Origin: Phoenix dactylifera
Taxonomy: Eukaryota > Streptophyta > Magnoliopsida > Arecales > Arecaceae
DNA: 64,000 nucleotides
Assembly: GCF_009389715.1 (NCBI RefSeq)
Contig: NC_052393.1
Coordinates: 3,162,001 to 3,226,000, forward strand
Direction of reading: 5' to 3'
The notes beneath the pieces are model-generated. The model was not told the origin of the DNA. It saw only the letters and a program-made list of their open reading frames with translations, and made no database searches. The first letter of the stretch is position 1. The number at the start of each line of letters is the position of its first letter. The translations under genes and the position numbers were made by a program. This document shows positions 1 to 11,259 of the stretch, in pieces.

Positions 1-2655
1 TATACCACTGAGAATTGTACTATGACTACAACAAATTTCCTAAAGTATTCCAGCTGGACTTAGTCACATATAAAGGTAAAGAAATGTTTGCACTTTCACA
101 CATTTAGCAGCAACATTCCAATTAGAGAGGCTCAACCATGATTCAGCAATCCATTTGGCAGAAGTAATACAAGTTGAATATAACTCAAGATAGCCAAACA
201 TTATGAAGTTAAATTAGCTAGTGGATTTGGTACATCATGCTGCATAGCATGCAAAATTTACTTTTCCAATATAAGAAAAACAGATTACTTTGCTTTAACG
301 GGCTTCGTTGCCACCAGAATAGGTGATTACTGATACCGATACAATGACAGAATCATCGAAAAGCAAGCTAACAACATCCTCTCTAAGTAACAACTATTTC
401 TCCTGACTGCAGCGAACGTGATGAGTAACAAAATCAAATTCAGCTATTATTCATTTCGTTCTTCTGACAACAAGAAAATCCTTCAATTCCTCATATAGTC
501 CCAATAATGAATCTTTTTGACAGAACATCATGATGCAGAGTTTGATAACATGAAGCCATCAACCATAAAATTTAATAATTTTCATGTTTCAGAGAAGTCA
601 ATCATTAGACGCATCTAGTCATTAGATGCAACATGAGATTGAATTGTGTAGGGATTAGTTCTAACCAGATTGTGATGAAATTAGGTCAAAGTGCAATATG
701 TCAACAATCAGCATATTTATCACCCTGAAAATGATAACTGGGAAACTGGAAGAACCTAAGGATATCATGACAGAAACAATGATTCTTGATACATTTAACT
801 AAACTATGGGTGCACAAAAGGGATGCAGCATCACATGACTCCATGATACAGATTACCCTAAACGATAATTATATGAAGAATAAAAGCTACCATTAATGAA
901 TAGCTACTATGAAAGAACATCCTATTTATTGACTCCATGCTATCCATCATAAGTAAAAAAGCAACATGAAGACACCCAACCAGTCACATGCATATAAATC
1001 ATTTATCTTCACAAACAACTCAATCGAAAACATAGAATTTCTTTTGATCTACTCTATACATTTTTCACCCTCTTCTTTGACTGGAGATACCAAATGAAAG
1101 TGGAACACTACTAGGAAAAAACAAAATAGTTGTCCTAATTATTCTCAAACTTCCTTTTACCAAGGAAACACCTACCAAGTTACACAAAAATAACCTTCAT
1201 CCAAGTAGTTACACTGCCAAAAAAAAATTTAAATAAAATTTCAGTTCCATTTCACAAATTATTAGACAAGGGCCCCCAGACTAATTATCACATCGCCCAT
1301 ATGATCAAATACTTTCTTTATCACGACATAATGCAACAAGATTCTTCTTTTTTTTTTTATAACTTATCTTCTAATCATATTCCTCCATGCCATGAAACAA
1401 TCATGAATAATTCTGGATTTGTATGCTTTCTTGTGAAACTTTTCCTTCAGAATTATGTATGCCCAACATTTTTCAACAAATCTTCCATTGTTCATTCTTT
1501 AACCTCTGACTATTTCCATTTCTTCTCTATAATATTGATTAGTAATGTATTTTGACCAATGGTGCACTAATCCCAAATCATGTTTATGTGGCTACTGACT
1601 ATGATATTTTAGAAGGCATTTCTGGTTCTTTTTCCTAATAAAGGTAGGACCAAGCTCGAGAAACTCTGCAACAACGATTTACTAGAGCTAGAGACTGAAT
1701 GGAAGCTTTAAAATTGTTTAGCAAGTCCATTTATGTTTGCCTTACCATAATTAAATACACCGATATCTAACAACACATATGCATGGCATGCCAATGAACT
1801 ATGCTCTACAGAAATCAATTAATGGAAAGAAACTTTGTACAAAGAATAGGAGAAACATTCAAAACCTATGAAAAGGGTAAATGAAATCCATACAAATCCC
1901 TTAAACGTGCTTGTATTGTATGAAGTTTGACAGGGAAAAATAGGAATTCACAGAAAAAAATAAGATAAACATGCATTCAGGTACGACCACTGTAATGCCA
2001 CCTTCAGCCTTCCATGTCATCAAGCTTGTGCATCTATACGAACGACCGAATAGATCTTCACATCAAAGGTTATCATCTAATTTCGATCTGAATTTTCTTA
2101 TTTGTACTCCATCATAACAAACAATCCTACCGCCCATGATCTAGGAATAACTGATCTCACAAGACAAAATAGCCCCCGAATCTAATTGCCGAAACAAATA
2201 AATGAAACCACATGCCTGAAACGATTAGCAGAAGTCTACACAAACCAAGCTACATGCATAATTTTAACTACCAAGACATACCTTCAAGGTCGTATGGCAA
2301 TTTAAACACAAATCGCAATGCCCCGTCATTAACGAAAACAGCAAAAATGCTACATTTGATGCAACACATAAACCACGAGCGGCATGCACACTGGCCCACT
2401 TATAATAAAAATACCAAGGCAATAAAATCAAAACACCGCTCCCAATCAAAAAACTAATATCAGTTGACCGAAGAAGCCTTCAGATCAGATCGCAGCAAGA
2501 AAATACCTAAAGCCCCATTTTTTCCCTCGCCTAATCAAGGATCTATGCTTTCGGATCCAGACACCAAAAACCCAAAACCCTGACCCTAGATCAAAAGAGA
2601 AGCATTAAAGTAAAGCAGCATCAGAAGAAGAGGGATGGTTGGAGAGTGAGGAGAC
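1..2655 (-). other. Part of the first intron of RPL8
   Basis: This AT-rich stretch follows the splice donor that ends RPL8 exon 1 at 2656 (minus strand, AG followed by GTCTC). The rest of the uL2 coding sequence, which should begin with the IKLPSG segment, appears in no frame here. The intron must therefore be longer than 2.65 kb and end beyond the left edge. Short open frames such as 1301-1555 and 2212-2457 have no recognisable domain. I saw no tRNA and no transposon coding sequence. Confidence 0.7.
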
Positions 2656-3095
2656 CTGGTGGTGCCGTTGTCGGGGTTGTGGCTGATGACTATGGCGTAG
2701 TCGCCGGAGGCGCGGGCGAGGACGCCGCGGTCGCCGACGTGGTGCTCGACGTTGCAGACGACGGCACCCTCGGGGATGGAGCGGAGGGGCAGGACGTTGC
2801 CGACCATGAGGGAGGCCTTGCGGCCGCAGTAGATGAATTGGCCCGTGTAGATTCCCTCGGCGGCGATGAAGAGCTCCTTCTGATGCTTGTAGCGGAAGGG
2901 GTGGCGGAAGGTGACGCGGGCCAGCGGGGCGCCGCGCCCGGGGTCGTGGATGATGTCGGTCACCACGCCCTTGAGATAGCCATTGCGCTCCCCGTAGTCC
3001 AGGCTCCGGAAGCGGGCCGGCCCTTTCCGGTGGTGGGTGTGGGATCGGAACACCGAACCCGCACCCTTCCTCTGGGCCCTGATCACTCTACCCAT
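2656..3095 (-). CDS. RPL8: 60S ribosomal protein L8 (uL2), exon 1
   Basis: This exon encodes the first 146 residues of uL2, a core protein of the cytosolic large ribosomal subunit that lies next to the peptidyl-transferase centre. The protein begins [16 protein letters not shown] and continues with the conserved [17 protein letters not shown] and [11 protein letters not shown] motifs. The start is the ATG at 3095-3093, within CCATGGG on the minus strand; translation begins at the family's usual first residue. Coding stops at a clear GT donor. The exon is 440 nt, so the arginine codon after NGTT is split after its second base. Only this N-terminal part, somewhat over half of a protein of about 260 residues, lies in the window. 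Upstream are a TATA box and a telo-box typical of plant ribosomal-protein promoters. The plus-strand open frame at 2646-3227 is only its GC-rich antisense shadow. The identification is very secure. Confidence 0.95.
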
Positions 3096-3138
3096 GGCGC
3101 CGGTGACGAGCGGTGGCGGCGGGAGGGAGGCGACGGGC

Positions 3139-3160
3139 TAGGGTTTCTTGAGAGTATATA
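3139..3160 (-). promoter_or_regulatory. RPL8 core promoter: TATA box and telo-box
   Basis: Read on the minus strand, TATATA (3160-3155) is followed within about 10 bp by AAACCCTA (3146-3139). The latter is the telo-box common in promoters and leaders of plant ribosomal-protein genes. The start codon is about 45 bp further downstream. The assignment rests on motif and position only. Confidence 0.6.
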
Positions 3161-3240
3161 CAGTGGCCCTAGCGGCTGCCATCTCCACCGTCGGCTCATC
3201 CGGTCCGGTTTAGATTTTTTTCAGTAGTATCCGGTCCGCT

Positions 3241-4497
3241 TCGTATCAGACCGAAACTTGGTTTGATTTGGTCATGCGAGTGGACGCATGAGGCGCCAAT
3301 TGGGGGCTAAGAAAGGATTCGGTGCATTTAGCTCCAATTGTAAATTACAATGCAGACTTTGGCAAAACGAGGCAAGTGAACGAGTTCATAACATCATATG
3401 CCCGGAAGCAGAGCTTAAGTGCCTGATGTTGAGCCTTGGATGCTAATAATTTGATGATGGAGTTGGGCATGTTATGTGCCTCATGATGGAGAAATTCTAA
3501 CCGTTGGATGGGTCAAATTGTATGCTAGTCCTATTTGTCCTACCACTAAAGATTAAGTTTATTGCAACCCTTCTCTTGAAATTGTTATATAAAAAATATT
3601 TGGTTGGGTTGGATCGCATCGATTTTGTTCTATATTGATTGTGTCCAAGATGCAAGGCCTATCCACAACCTACTTTGATATTGAACTATTCTTTAATCTA
3701 AACATTACCTATTCTTTAAATATTTTGTATATTTAAAGTATTAACATCAATACAAGGACCACCATATGACTATTGCTCTCTAAATTCAAAATATTAACAA
3801 AATCTCAAGGTAGAATGAAACTCAGGGCTTAAAATGAACTATTTCCTTTTTTTAGAAAATTTTTCAATATACATATGTGCGCGCACGTGCATGTACGTAT
3901 GTATACATACAAACATATGGAGCTTGATCTTATTATTCACTTGAAGAGGCCTCCTACAATGTTGGGCTATTATCTGCATGGTCGAAGAAATTAATGTAAG
4001 CCCAAACATAACCTACACTTTCAACAAAAGCAATTCAAGCAACTAATTTGCATGATTGAACATTTGCTACAAGATTGTAGGACAACATTATTTCATCCAT
4101 CATCTCCTATCTACTAATATAAAGTGAACTATAATATTTAGACTCTACCCAATTTTGACTTAATTTAATACTTTTTAGATATGGAAGGTCCAAGGGTTCA
4201 GCTCTAATATTTTATTTGACATATGGTTTTCCTATTCAAAGTGGCATTCTCTCTTTTAAAAGATTCCTGGTAATGGTTCTCTATTACAAAAAAGAAACAA
4301 TTCCTGTTACTTTGTTTGCCACCTCTTGAACTTTCTCATTCTTCTCATGAGCTATAATCTAATTAGTACATGCAAAGATCTATCTAATCTTTGATCACCA
4401 GTAATCATGATTGCTTATCAGTTCAACTTTTTTCAAAAATAAATTTAAAAAAATCAAACAAAGCATACAAGGATGCATTCTTTGATCACCCGAAGCC
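3241..4497. other. Intergenic region between RPL8 and the PPR gene
   Basis: The two neighbouring genes diverge from this region. It is AT-rich with no coding sequence I can support. It holds a 44-bp perfectly alternating purine-pyrimidine tract (3867-3910). Two similar sequences, around 4390-4455 and 4478-4530, share the TTTGATCACC and TCAGTTCAA blocks and look like a local duplication just upstream of the PPR gene. Confidence 0.5.
3867..3910. repeat. 44-bp alternating purine-pyrimidine tract
   Basis: Every step from 3867 to 3910 alternates purine and pyrimidine. The tract is built from AT, AC, GT and GC steps and includes TGCGCGCACG in the centre. Such tracts can adopt left-handed Z-DNA; that is a general property, not evidence of function here. 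Confidence 0.75.
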
Positions 4498-4705
4498 ATG
4501 GTTGTCAATCAGTTCAATTTTTTTAATGAAAAGAAGGCAAACAAAACAAGTACCATATCCATAGATCTGAGATTGTCAACTGAATGGCTGGAAACGCTGT
4601 TTGCTGTTTTAACCCAAACCCCGGGACACCCTATATCCACAGCTTCAGGTTGTGACTACCAGAGAGCTTCTCCCCGTTTGTTAGGATGGCATTTACCCAA
4701 ACACC

Positions 4706-7354
4706 ATGTCCTCCGCCATCCCCATCTCTCTGACCTCCCCCGCCACTCCCCCTCCCCGTCCTTCTCCCCAGACCCAGACCCCCTCCTTCCCGAAGATCCC
4801 TCCTCCACCCCCTCCCCCTGTCCTCACCGCCGCATCCACCGCCACTTCCCAGGCCGACCGCACCACCGCGGCCTCATGGATCGAGACCCTCCGCTCCCAC
4901 GCCCGCTCCAACGCCTTCCGCTCCGCCCTCTCCTGTTACGTCGATATGACCTCCGCCGGCGTCCCCCCCGACCACTTTGCCTTCCCCGCTGCCCTAAAAG
5001 CTGCCGCCGGCCTCCACGACCTCCCCGTCGGCTGCCAGATCCACGCCGCCGTCATCAAATGCGGCTACCAGTCCTCTCCCGTCACCGTCGCCAACACCCT
5101 TATCACCATGTATGCCCGGTGCGGGGATATCTCGAGCGCCTTCAAGGTGTTCGATAGAATCGCCGAGAGGGACCAGGTCTCCTGGAACTCGATGATTGCA
5201 GCGCTCTGCATGTTTGAAGAGTGGGAGGTCGCGCTCGAGGCCTTTCGGCTGATGCTGGAGGAGCGCATCGAGCCGAGCTCGTTCACTCTCGTAAGTATCG
5301 CTCTTGCCTGCTCGAACCTGACTAGGCTCGATGGGCTGCGGCTCGGGAAGCAACTCCATGGATTTGGTCTGCGAAATGGTTTCTATTCCGATGGAAAGCG
5401 ATTCACCTACAATGCTTTAATAGGAATGTATGCCAAACTGGGAAGGGTTGGCGACGCCGTCGCACTTTTTGAGCGGTTCGATGACCGCGACGTCGTCTCA
5501 TGGAATACGATGATCAGTGCTCTCGTGCAGAATGATCGATTTCCGGAGGCCATGGCTGTTTTCCATCGTATGGTGGCCTCGGGAATCAAACCAGATGGAG
5601 TCACGCTTTCAAGCGTTCTCCCTGCTTGCTCCCACATGGATATGTTGGACACGGGGAGGGAGATCCATGCATATGCCACAAGGAACGACAACCTGTTCGA
5701 GAATACATTTGTAGCCAGTGCCTTGGTTGACATGTACTGTAATTTTGGTCAGGTGGGGAAGGGCCGGATAGTTTTCGATGGGATCGCAGAGAGGAGGCTT
5801 GGCCTTTGGAATGCTATGATTTCAGGTTATGCTCAAAATTTGCTGGATGACGAGGCCCTGCAGCTGTTTGTCGAGATGGAGGTGGTTGCAGGGTTATATC
5901 CGAATGAGACCACAATGGCAAGTATTCTTCCTGCCTGCGTGCGGTCCGAAGCATTCCCTCGGAAGGAAGACATACATGGTTATGCTGTCAAGAGAGGTAT
6001 GGAATGCGATAAGTTCGTGCAGAATGCGCTGATGGACATGTACTCCAGAGTGGGGAAGATGGAGGTTTCTCGAAAGATCTTTGATGGTATGGAGGTGAGA
6101 GATGTGGTATCTTGGAACACCATGATAGCTGGTTACATCATTTGTGGTCGTTACACCGAGGCATTTGATCTGGTGATTGGAATGCAGAGTATGAGGAATT
6201 CAGTTGATGAACATATCAAACCTAATAATATCACTCTCATGACCATTCTGCCTGCTTGTGGTTCTCTGGCAGCATTGGCAAAGGGGAAAGAGATCCATGG
6301 CTATTCCATTCGGCATGCATTAGATTCAGATATTGCAGTGGGGAGTGCTTTGGTGGACATGTATGCAAAAAGTGGTTGCTTAAGCTGGTCGAGAGCAGTC
6401 TTCGACAGGATGCTGAGACGCAATGTGGTCACCTGGAACGTTCTCATCATGGCTTATGGAATGCATGGGCTAGGACATGATGCGATGATGCTATTTGAAC
6501 AAATGGTAGCCAAAGGGGAAGCCAAGCCCAATGAGGTGACATTCATTGCTGCCCTGGCAGCTTGTAGCCATGCAGGGATGGTTAGCCGAGGCCTGGAGCT
6601 GTTCCATAGGATGAAAGAGGATCATGACGTCGAACCCACACCGGACCACTATGCTAGTGTCGTCGATTTGCTTGGTCGGTCAGGGCAATTAGAGGAAGCA
6701 TACCATCTCATAACCACAATGGAGCCCGGGCCACAGCAAGCAGGGGCATGGACTAGCTTGTTAGGTGCCTGTCGCATTAAGCAGAATGTTAAACTTGGAG
6801 CAATTGCTGCCGAGCATCTGTTTGAACTAGAGCCAGATGTGGCCAGTCACTACGTTCTCCTTTCCAACATCTATGCAGCAGCTGGGCTTTGGGAGAAGTC
6901 GTCGGAGGTGAGAAAGAAAATGAAGCTGATGGGGGTGAGGAAAGAACCAGGTTGCAGTTGGATTGAAGTTGGGGACGAGGTTCATAGATTCATGGCTGGG
7001 GATTCATTGCACCCACAAAGCCGGCAGCTCTATTCATTCCTTGAAACTCTCTGGGACAGAATGAGGAAGGAAGGGTACAAACCAGACACGTCTTGTGTGC
7101 TGCATGATGTCGAGGAGGAGGAGAAGGAAGTCCTGCTCTGTGGCCACAGCGAGAAGTTGGCCATAGCATTCGGCATACTGAACACTCCTCCAGGTTCAAC
7201 TATTAGAGTTGCCAAGAACCTGAGGGTGTGCAATGACTGCCATGAAGCCACCAAATTTATTTCAAAGCTTGTGGGAAGGCAGATCGTTCTAAGAGATATG
7301 AGGAGGTTCCACCATTTTAGAGATGGAATTTGTTCTTGCGGAGACTATTGGTGA
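4706..7354 (+). CDS. OTP84: DYW-class pentatricopeptide repeat protein, OTP84-like, chloroplast RNA editing
   Basis: This is an intact, intronless 882-residue reading frame. The Ser/Pro-rich first 50 or so residues look like a plastid transit peptide. A long PLS-type repeat array follows with typical VVSWNTMI, NALIGMYAK and SALVDMYAK motifs, then E and E+ regions. The C-terminal DYW deaminase domain carries the zinc-binding HSE near residue 814 and the CNDCH motif near 842, and it ends exactly in GDYW. Across the protein it resembles Arabidopsis At3g57430 (OTP84), for example in the PACSHMDML and GLWNAMISGYAQN segments and the extended DYW region. In Arabidopsis that factor is required to edit plastid ndhB, ndhF and psbZ transcripts. 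Orthology is inferred from remembered sequence. The ATG at 4706 follows CACC and opens the transit-like region. No lesion is visible. Confidence 0.9.
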   Translation: MSSAIPISLTSPATPPPRPSPQTQTPSFPKIPPPPPPPVLTAASTATSQADRTTAASWIETLRSHARSNAFRSALSCYVDMTSAGVPPDHFAFPAALKAAAGLHDLPVGCQIHAAVIKCGYQSSPVTVANTLITMYARCGDISSAFKVFDRIAERDQVSWNSMIAALCMFEEWEVALEAFRLMLEERIEPSSFTLVSIALACSNLTRLDGLRLGKQLHGFGLRNGFYSDGKRFTYNALIGMYAKLGRVGDAVALFERFDDRDVVSWNTMISALVQNDRFPEAMAVFHRMVASGIKPDGVTLSSVLPACSHMDMLDTGREIHAYATRNDNLFENTFVASALVDMYCNFGQVGKGRIVFDGIAERRLGLWNAMISGYAQNLLDDEALQLFVEMEVVAGLYPNETTMASILPACVRSEAFPRKEDIHGYAVKRGMECDKFVQNALMDMYSRVGKMEVSRKIFDGMEVRDVVSWNTMIAGYIICGRYTEAFDLVIGMQSMRNSVDEHIKPNNITLMTILPACGSLAALAKGKEIHGYSIRHALDSDIAVGSALVDMYAKSGCLSWSRAVFDRMLRRNVVTWNVLIMAYGMHGLGHDAMMLFEQMVAKGEAKPNEVTFIAALAACSHAGMVSRGLELFHRMKEDHDVEPTPDHYASVVDLLGRSGQLEEAYHLITTMEPGPQQAGAWTSLLGACRIKQNVKLGAIAAEHLFELEPDVASHYVLLSNIYAAAGLWEKSSEVRKKMKLMGVRKEPGCSWIEVGDEVHRFMAGDSLHPQSRQLYSFLETLWDRMRKEGYKPDTSCVLHDVEEEEKEVLLCGHSEKLAIAFGILNTPPGSTIRVAKNLRVCNDCHEATKFISKLVGRQIVLRDMRRFHHFRDGICSCGDYW

Positions 7355-7555
7355 CAAAGTCCCTCAAAATTTATTTTTTCTGCCATGGGGATTTAGCATA
7401 TGAATCTTTATTATTGGCATAAGAGGAGATCAGTGAGTGTAAATTTCAAGTAGTTGATGTAATGAAGCTATAATCTATATGACTTTGCTGTGGTCAATTT
7501 AACTACCTCACTCGTATGTAGTGCTTTAATTTTCAGTGATACTTATGCTAGTATA
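7355..7555 (+). other. Probable 3' UTR of the PPR gene
   Basis: This AT-rich sequence follows the TGA stop and runs up to the edge of the inverted-repeat element. I did not identify a definite polyadenylation site. Confidence 0.4.
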
Positions 7556-10539
7556 AGGTCCTATTTGGGGGAGCTGTTGGCAGGATAGCTGTTGGAAGTA
7601 GAGCTGTCCGAAGTAGAGATTTTATAAAAAGTTGTTTGCTGTTTGGTAACTACATTTCTAAAGTGCTGTGGCACTTTAACATGTATTTGATAAAGAAAAT
7701 GAGAAAATACTTTTGTATGACAAAATTACCATAAAGGACATTGCATAGTATTATACTATAGAGCATAATAAAACATAACATATATTAATACTTAACATAC
7801 GATATAGTATAATATTACTGTAATGTAAAATAATATTATTATAATATAGTAATATGATATTGTATAGCATAACATAATATTAATATAATTATTAGAGTAA
7901 ATTAATTTTTCATAATATAACATAATATTAAATTATTTAACATCACATATTAATGTATTATGATATGATGTAATATATATATTATATTTATAGTATAATA
8001 CAATAATAAAGGTATAAAATATTATAATTATTAGTATAAATTAATTTCTCAAAATATAACATAATATTAAATTATTTAAAATAACATATTAATGTATTAT
8101 GATATGATGTAATATGATATAATATTTAGAGTATAATACAATAATAAAGTTATAAAATATTATAATTATTAGTATAAATTAATTTTTTATTATATAACAT
8201 GATATTAAATTATTTAACATAACATTATTAATGTATTATGATATAATATATTATAATATTATATTTATAGTATAATACAATAATAAAGGTATAAAATATT
8301 ATAAATCCAATCCCATACACATTGGGATTTTGGATCTAACTTTTATTCCATGTCCAATTCATTGAAGAATCAAATAGAGTTCAAATTAAGGTAATAAAAA
8401 TATGCATTGGATTCAGATTAGGTTTAGGAACCCATCGAATATCAAATGTTTTATCTTAAAAATTCAATCAAACTAAAACAATCCAGGATTTTTTTAAGAA
8501 CTTTATTAACGAAACATTCAATACATGTTTGAAAAATAAATTATGCCAGCAATTATATGACAAATAACTATATATTAATGATTGCCTAAAAATTGAAAAG
8601 AGACACTTTCAGTCGAGTGTAAATACCATTAGATATTTTAACATGTCATTACATTTTATCTTATGATCTTATAAGCTATAAAATTTCATATATTAAGAAT
8701 TTAGAAATTGAATGATATATAAATAACTAATGTTACATAAGTATGTGTGTATATATGTATACTTATATGAACATAAGAAATCAGGCAATTACGCAACTTC
8801 TATTTTTTGGGTAGTCATTTTGATCGAGGTTCTGAATTGTTGCAAAATGGTATTAGAGCGGATTTAGTTCTTGACTTATGTAGACTAGAGGATACTATAG
8901 CACGAGTCCATATAGATTAATCACGAGTTAATTATGACATTTATAGTTGGATTTTAATCATAAAAAATACTGAAATATAAAATTAAAAAAATATAAAAAA
9001 ATATTTTTAGCTAGTTTATTTGGATGAAGTGTAAATTCTTGTAATCCACCGGCCATATGTAACTTTGATCAGCTGAAAATAAAAAAATATATATAAATAA
9101 TATTTTTTTACCGTTTTTTGGATGAGATTTCAAGCTCTTACAGTCCACCGGCCACATGTAACTCGATCGGCCAAAAATTTTTGTTTGGGAGACAGCTTAG
9201 CATGGTCGATGCACCTTCAACATCATCTCAATGGACTCCAGTATTTGATGTACATAAATCACCGACTCCACACTAAAAGACAAGATGGGTGACGTAGAGA
9301 GATTCTCCAGCCAAGGACGTTCAAGTACGTGTCATTCCCAGATTTGCCACCACACAACGGAAAACATTGAACCCAAACGCGACATTTAGTCCATGGTGTT
9401 AGGTAATGGAGAAACCGAGCCGCCATCGGGGATCACATTGCGAAGAATTCGTAGACCATGTTTGGGGAGCTGTTAGTAGTAGAGCTTTTGAAAATAGAGC
9501 TGTTGGAAGTAGAGCTGTCTGAAGCAGAGCGTTTATAAAAAGTTGTTTGATGTTTGGTAACTATATTTCTAAAGTGCTGTGGCATTTTAATATGTGTTTG
9601 GTAAACAAATTGATAAAATACTTTTATGTGACAAAATGACCATAAAAGACATTACCAGTATTATATAACAGAGCATAATAAAATATAATATGTATTAATA
9701 CATAAATATATGATATAGTATAATATTAATATAATGTAATATAATATTATTATAATATAGTACTATAACATTATGTATTATAGAATAATAATTTAATATA
9801 ATATTAAATTATTTAACATAACATATCAATGTATATTATGATATAATATTATATTTATAATATAATAAATAATAAATATATAAAATATTATAACTATTAG
9901 TGTAAATTAATTTTTCATCCTTTTAATGATCATTTATCTCTCTAACAAATTTTCTAGCTAGGTAATAAAATTAGTTAAATAATTACTAATATTTTTATTT
10001 ATTTATTTATTTAGATCAGATTATTTGCCGCTCATTTATTATTTTCCTTTTTTATCTATTTATTTATTTTATTTATTTATTTATTATTTCATTTTATTGA
10101 AATATAAAGGGGTCGCCGACCATGGATGGTGGCCGGCATGGTGGCTGCCACTGTGCGCAACCACAAGCTTCCAAAATAAAAAAAAAAAGAAAAAAAAGAA
10201 GAGGAAGAAGGAACAGAGGCGGCGACGTTGAGAGGAAGAAGAAGATAGAGAGGGAGAGAGAGAGGATGGGTGAGAGAGGAAGAGGCGGGATGAGAATTTT
10301 GGGAAAAAAAGTGTGATTTAAATGGGGGTATTTTGGTTCAAAAAACAGCTTCTCGACAAAGCTGAAAACAACGTTTTCGGAAAGCTCCATATTGGAGCTT
10401 CTCCTCAAAAGTTGTTTTCAGCTTTCCGCAAAAGCTGAAAACAACTTTTCAAAATTTTACCAAATACCACTTTTTTATCTAAAAATATTTTTGGAGGGCC
10501 AGAAAAAGCACTCCAAAAGCTACCCCAAATAGGGCCTTA
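7556..10539. mobile_element. Composite non-autonomous inverted-repeat DNA element
   Basis: The left end AGGTCCTATTTGGGGGAGCT is an imperfect inverted copy of the right end AGCTACCCCAAATAGGGCCT, with TA directly outside on both sides. The left arm is repeated in direct orientation at about 9460: TTTGGGGAGCTGTTAG, then the shared GGAAGTAGAGCTGTC and TATAAAAAGTTGTTTG blocks, then similar AT-rich sequence. This suggests a nested second copy or a duplicated arm. The right arm contains several AAAGCTGAAAACAAC hairpins. The middle part (about 8304-9456) is unrelated and carries a primer-binding-like sequence near 8848 (TGGTATTAGAGC). No transposase is present. Superfamily is uncertain; the GGGCC and TTTGG ends fit Harbinger-like MITEs. 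Confidence 0.6.
7891..8303. repeat. Three tandem AT-rich units of about 138 bp
   Basis: Units start near 7891, 8030 and 8168 at an ATTAGAGTAAATTAATTT-like sequence, and each ends in GTATAAAATATTATAA. A single diverged unit recurs in the second arm near 9780-9910. The repeats lie inside the inverted-repeat element and contain no gene. Confidence 0.7.
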
Positions 10540-10689
10540 TACTTGCAACCAAGCATCTCCCATTCGCATTTCCTTTGCGCCGCGCATCCCGCTCCAGAAA
10601 CAGAGAGGCATTGGCCGCGCATTCCTTTGCGACCCGGCCTTCACTTGGGCTGACTAGGGACATCTGGGGTACCCGCAGTGCTGTTTCAG

Positions 10690-11259
10690 CGCCCAGATTT
10701 GCCGTTGTTTTTTGGGTGCCCCCACACCCCTTGGTTATCTCAAAGTGAATTTTGATGGCAGTGTGGCGATGGATGGGAGGTCAGAAGGGGTTGGATTTGT
10801 TATTCGAGACCACTTTAGGACTTTGATTGCAGCGAGTGGTCGGGGCACGACAGGTCTCATTGTTGTTGGAGTAGAGCTGTGGGCAGCCTGAGCCGGCTTA
10901 TCCCATGTGAGGCGGGTGCTCGGGGCCGGGCGGGTGCATCTTGAGGGGGACTCTGCTATTGTTATAGCTTAGATCCGGGATGCGGATAGGTACGAAGATG
11001 GTCACTCACTGATTCAGGAGATCCGTAGGTTGGCTATGGAGATGGATGAGTTTCGGGCAGTATACATTTTTCGGGAGGCGAACAGGGCAGTAGACTGGGT
11101 CGCTTCCGATGTTGTACGGCATTCAGGAGAGTTCCGCTGGACCTCCACAGTGGAAATTCCGTCTCTTTTGTTTTCTTTGCTTTCTTTTGACTTGGCAGGA
11201 TGTACTCAAATTCGAGCTATATGAATTGTTGTTTTCACCAAAGAAGAAGAAGAAGAAGA
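10690..11259 (+). pseudogene. LINE 3' end: degenerate RNase H domain and tail
   Basis: One frame reads LKVNFDGSV, then GVGFVIRDH, HLEGDSAIVIA and IFREANRAVDWVA, and ends in DLAGCTQIRAI. This is the RNase H domain found at the C-terminus of many plant non-LTR retrotransposons. Two tryptophan codons have become stops (ELWAA-stop and IVIA-stop). The fragment ends in a GAA-rich tail at 11241-11259 that abuts the start codon of the PDH E1-alpha gene. Related copies lie at 37.6, 39.5 and 45.1 kb. Confidence 0.8.

Noticed and set aside
2646-3227. 193-residue plus-strand open frame
   Set aside because: It is antisense to RPL8 exon 1; its Val/Asp/Gly-rich composition comes from the GC-rich codons of the real gene.
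8848-8859. TGGTATTAGAGC, like a tRNA-Met primer-binding site
   Set aside because: No LTR-like TG...CA segment or gag-pol similarity could be found beside it. I mention it only within the composite element.
10094-10408. 104-residue minus-strand frame rich in Leu, Ser and Phe
   Set aside because: It is a low-complexity frame across the purine-rich part of the inverted-repeat element, with no domain.
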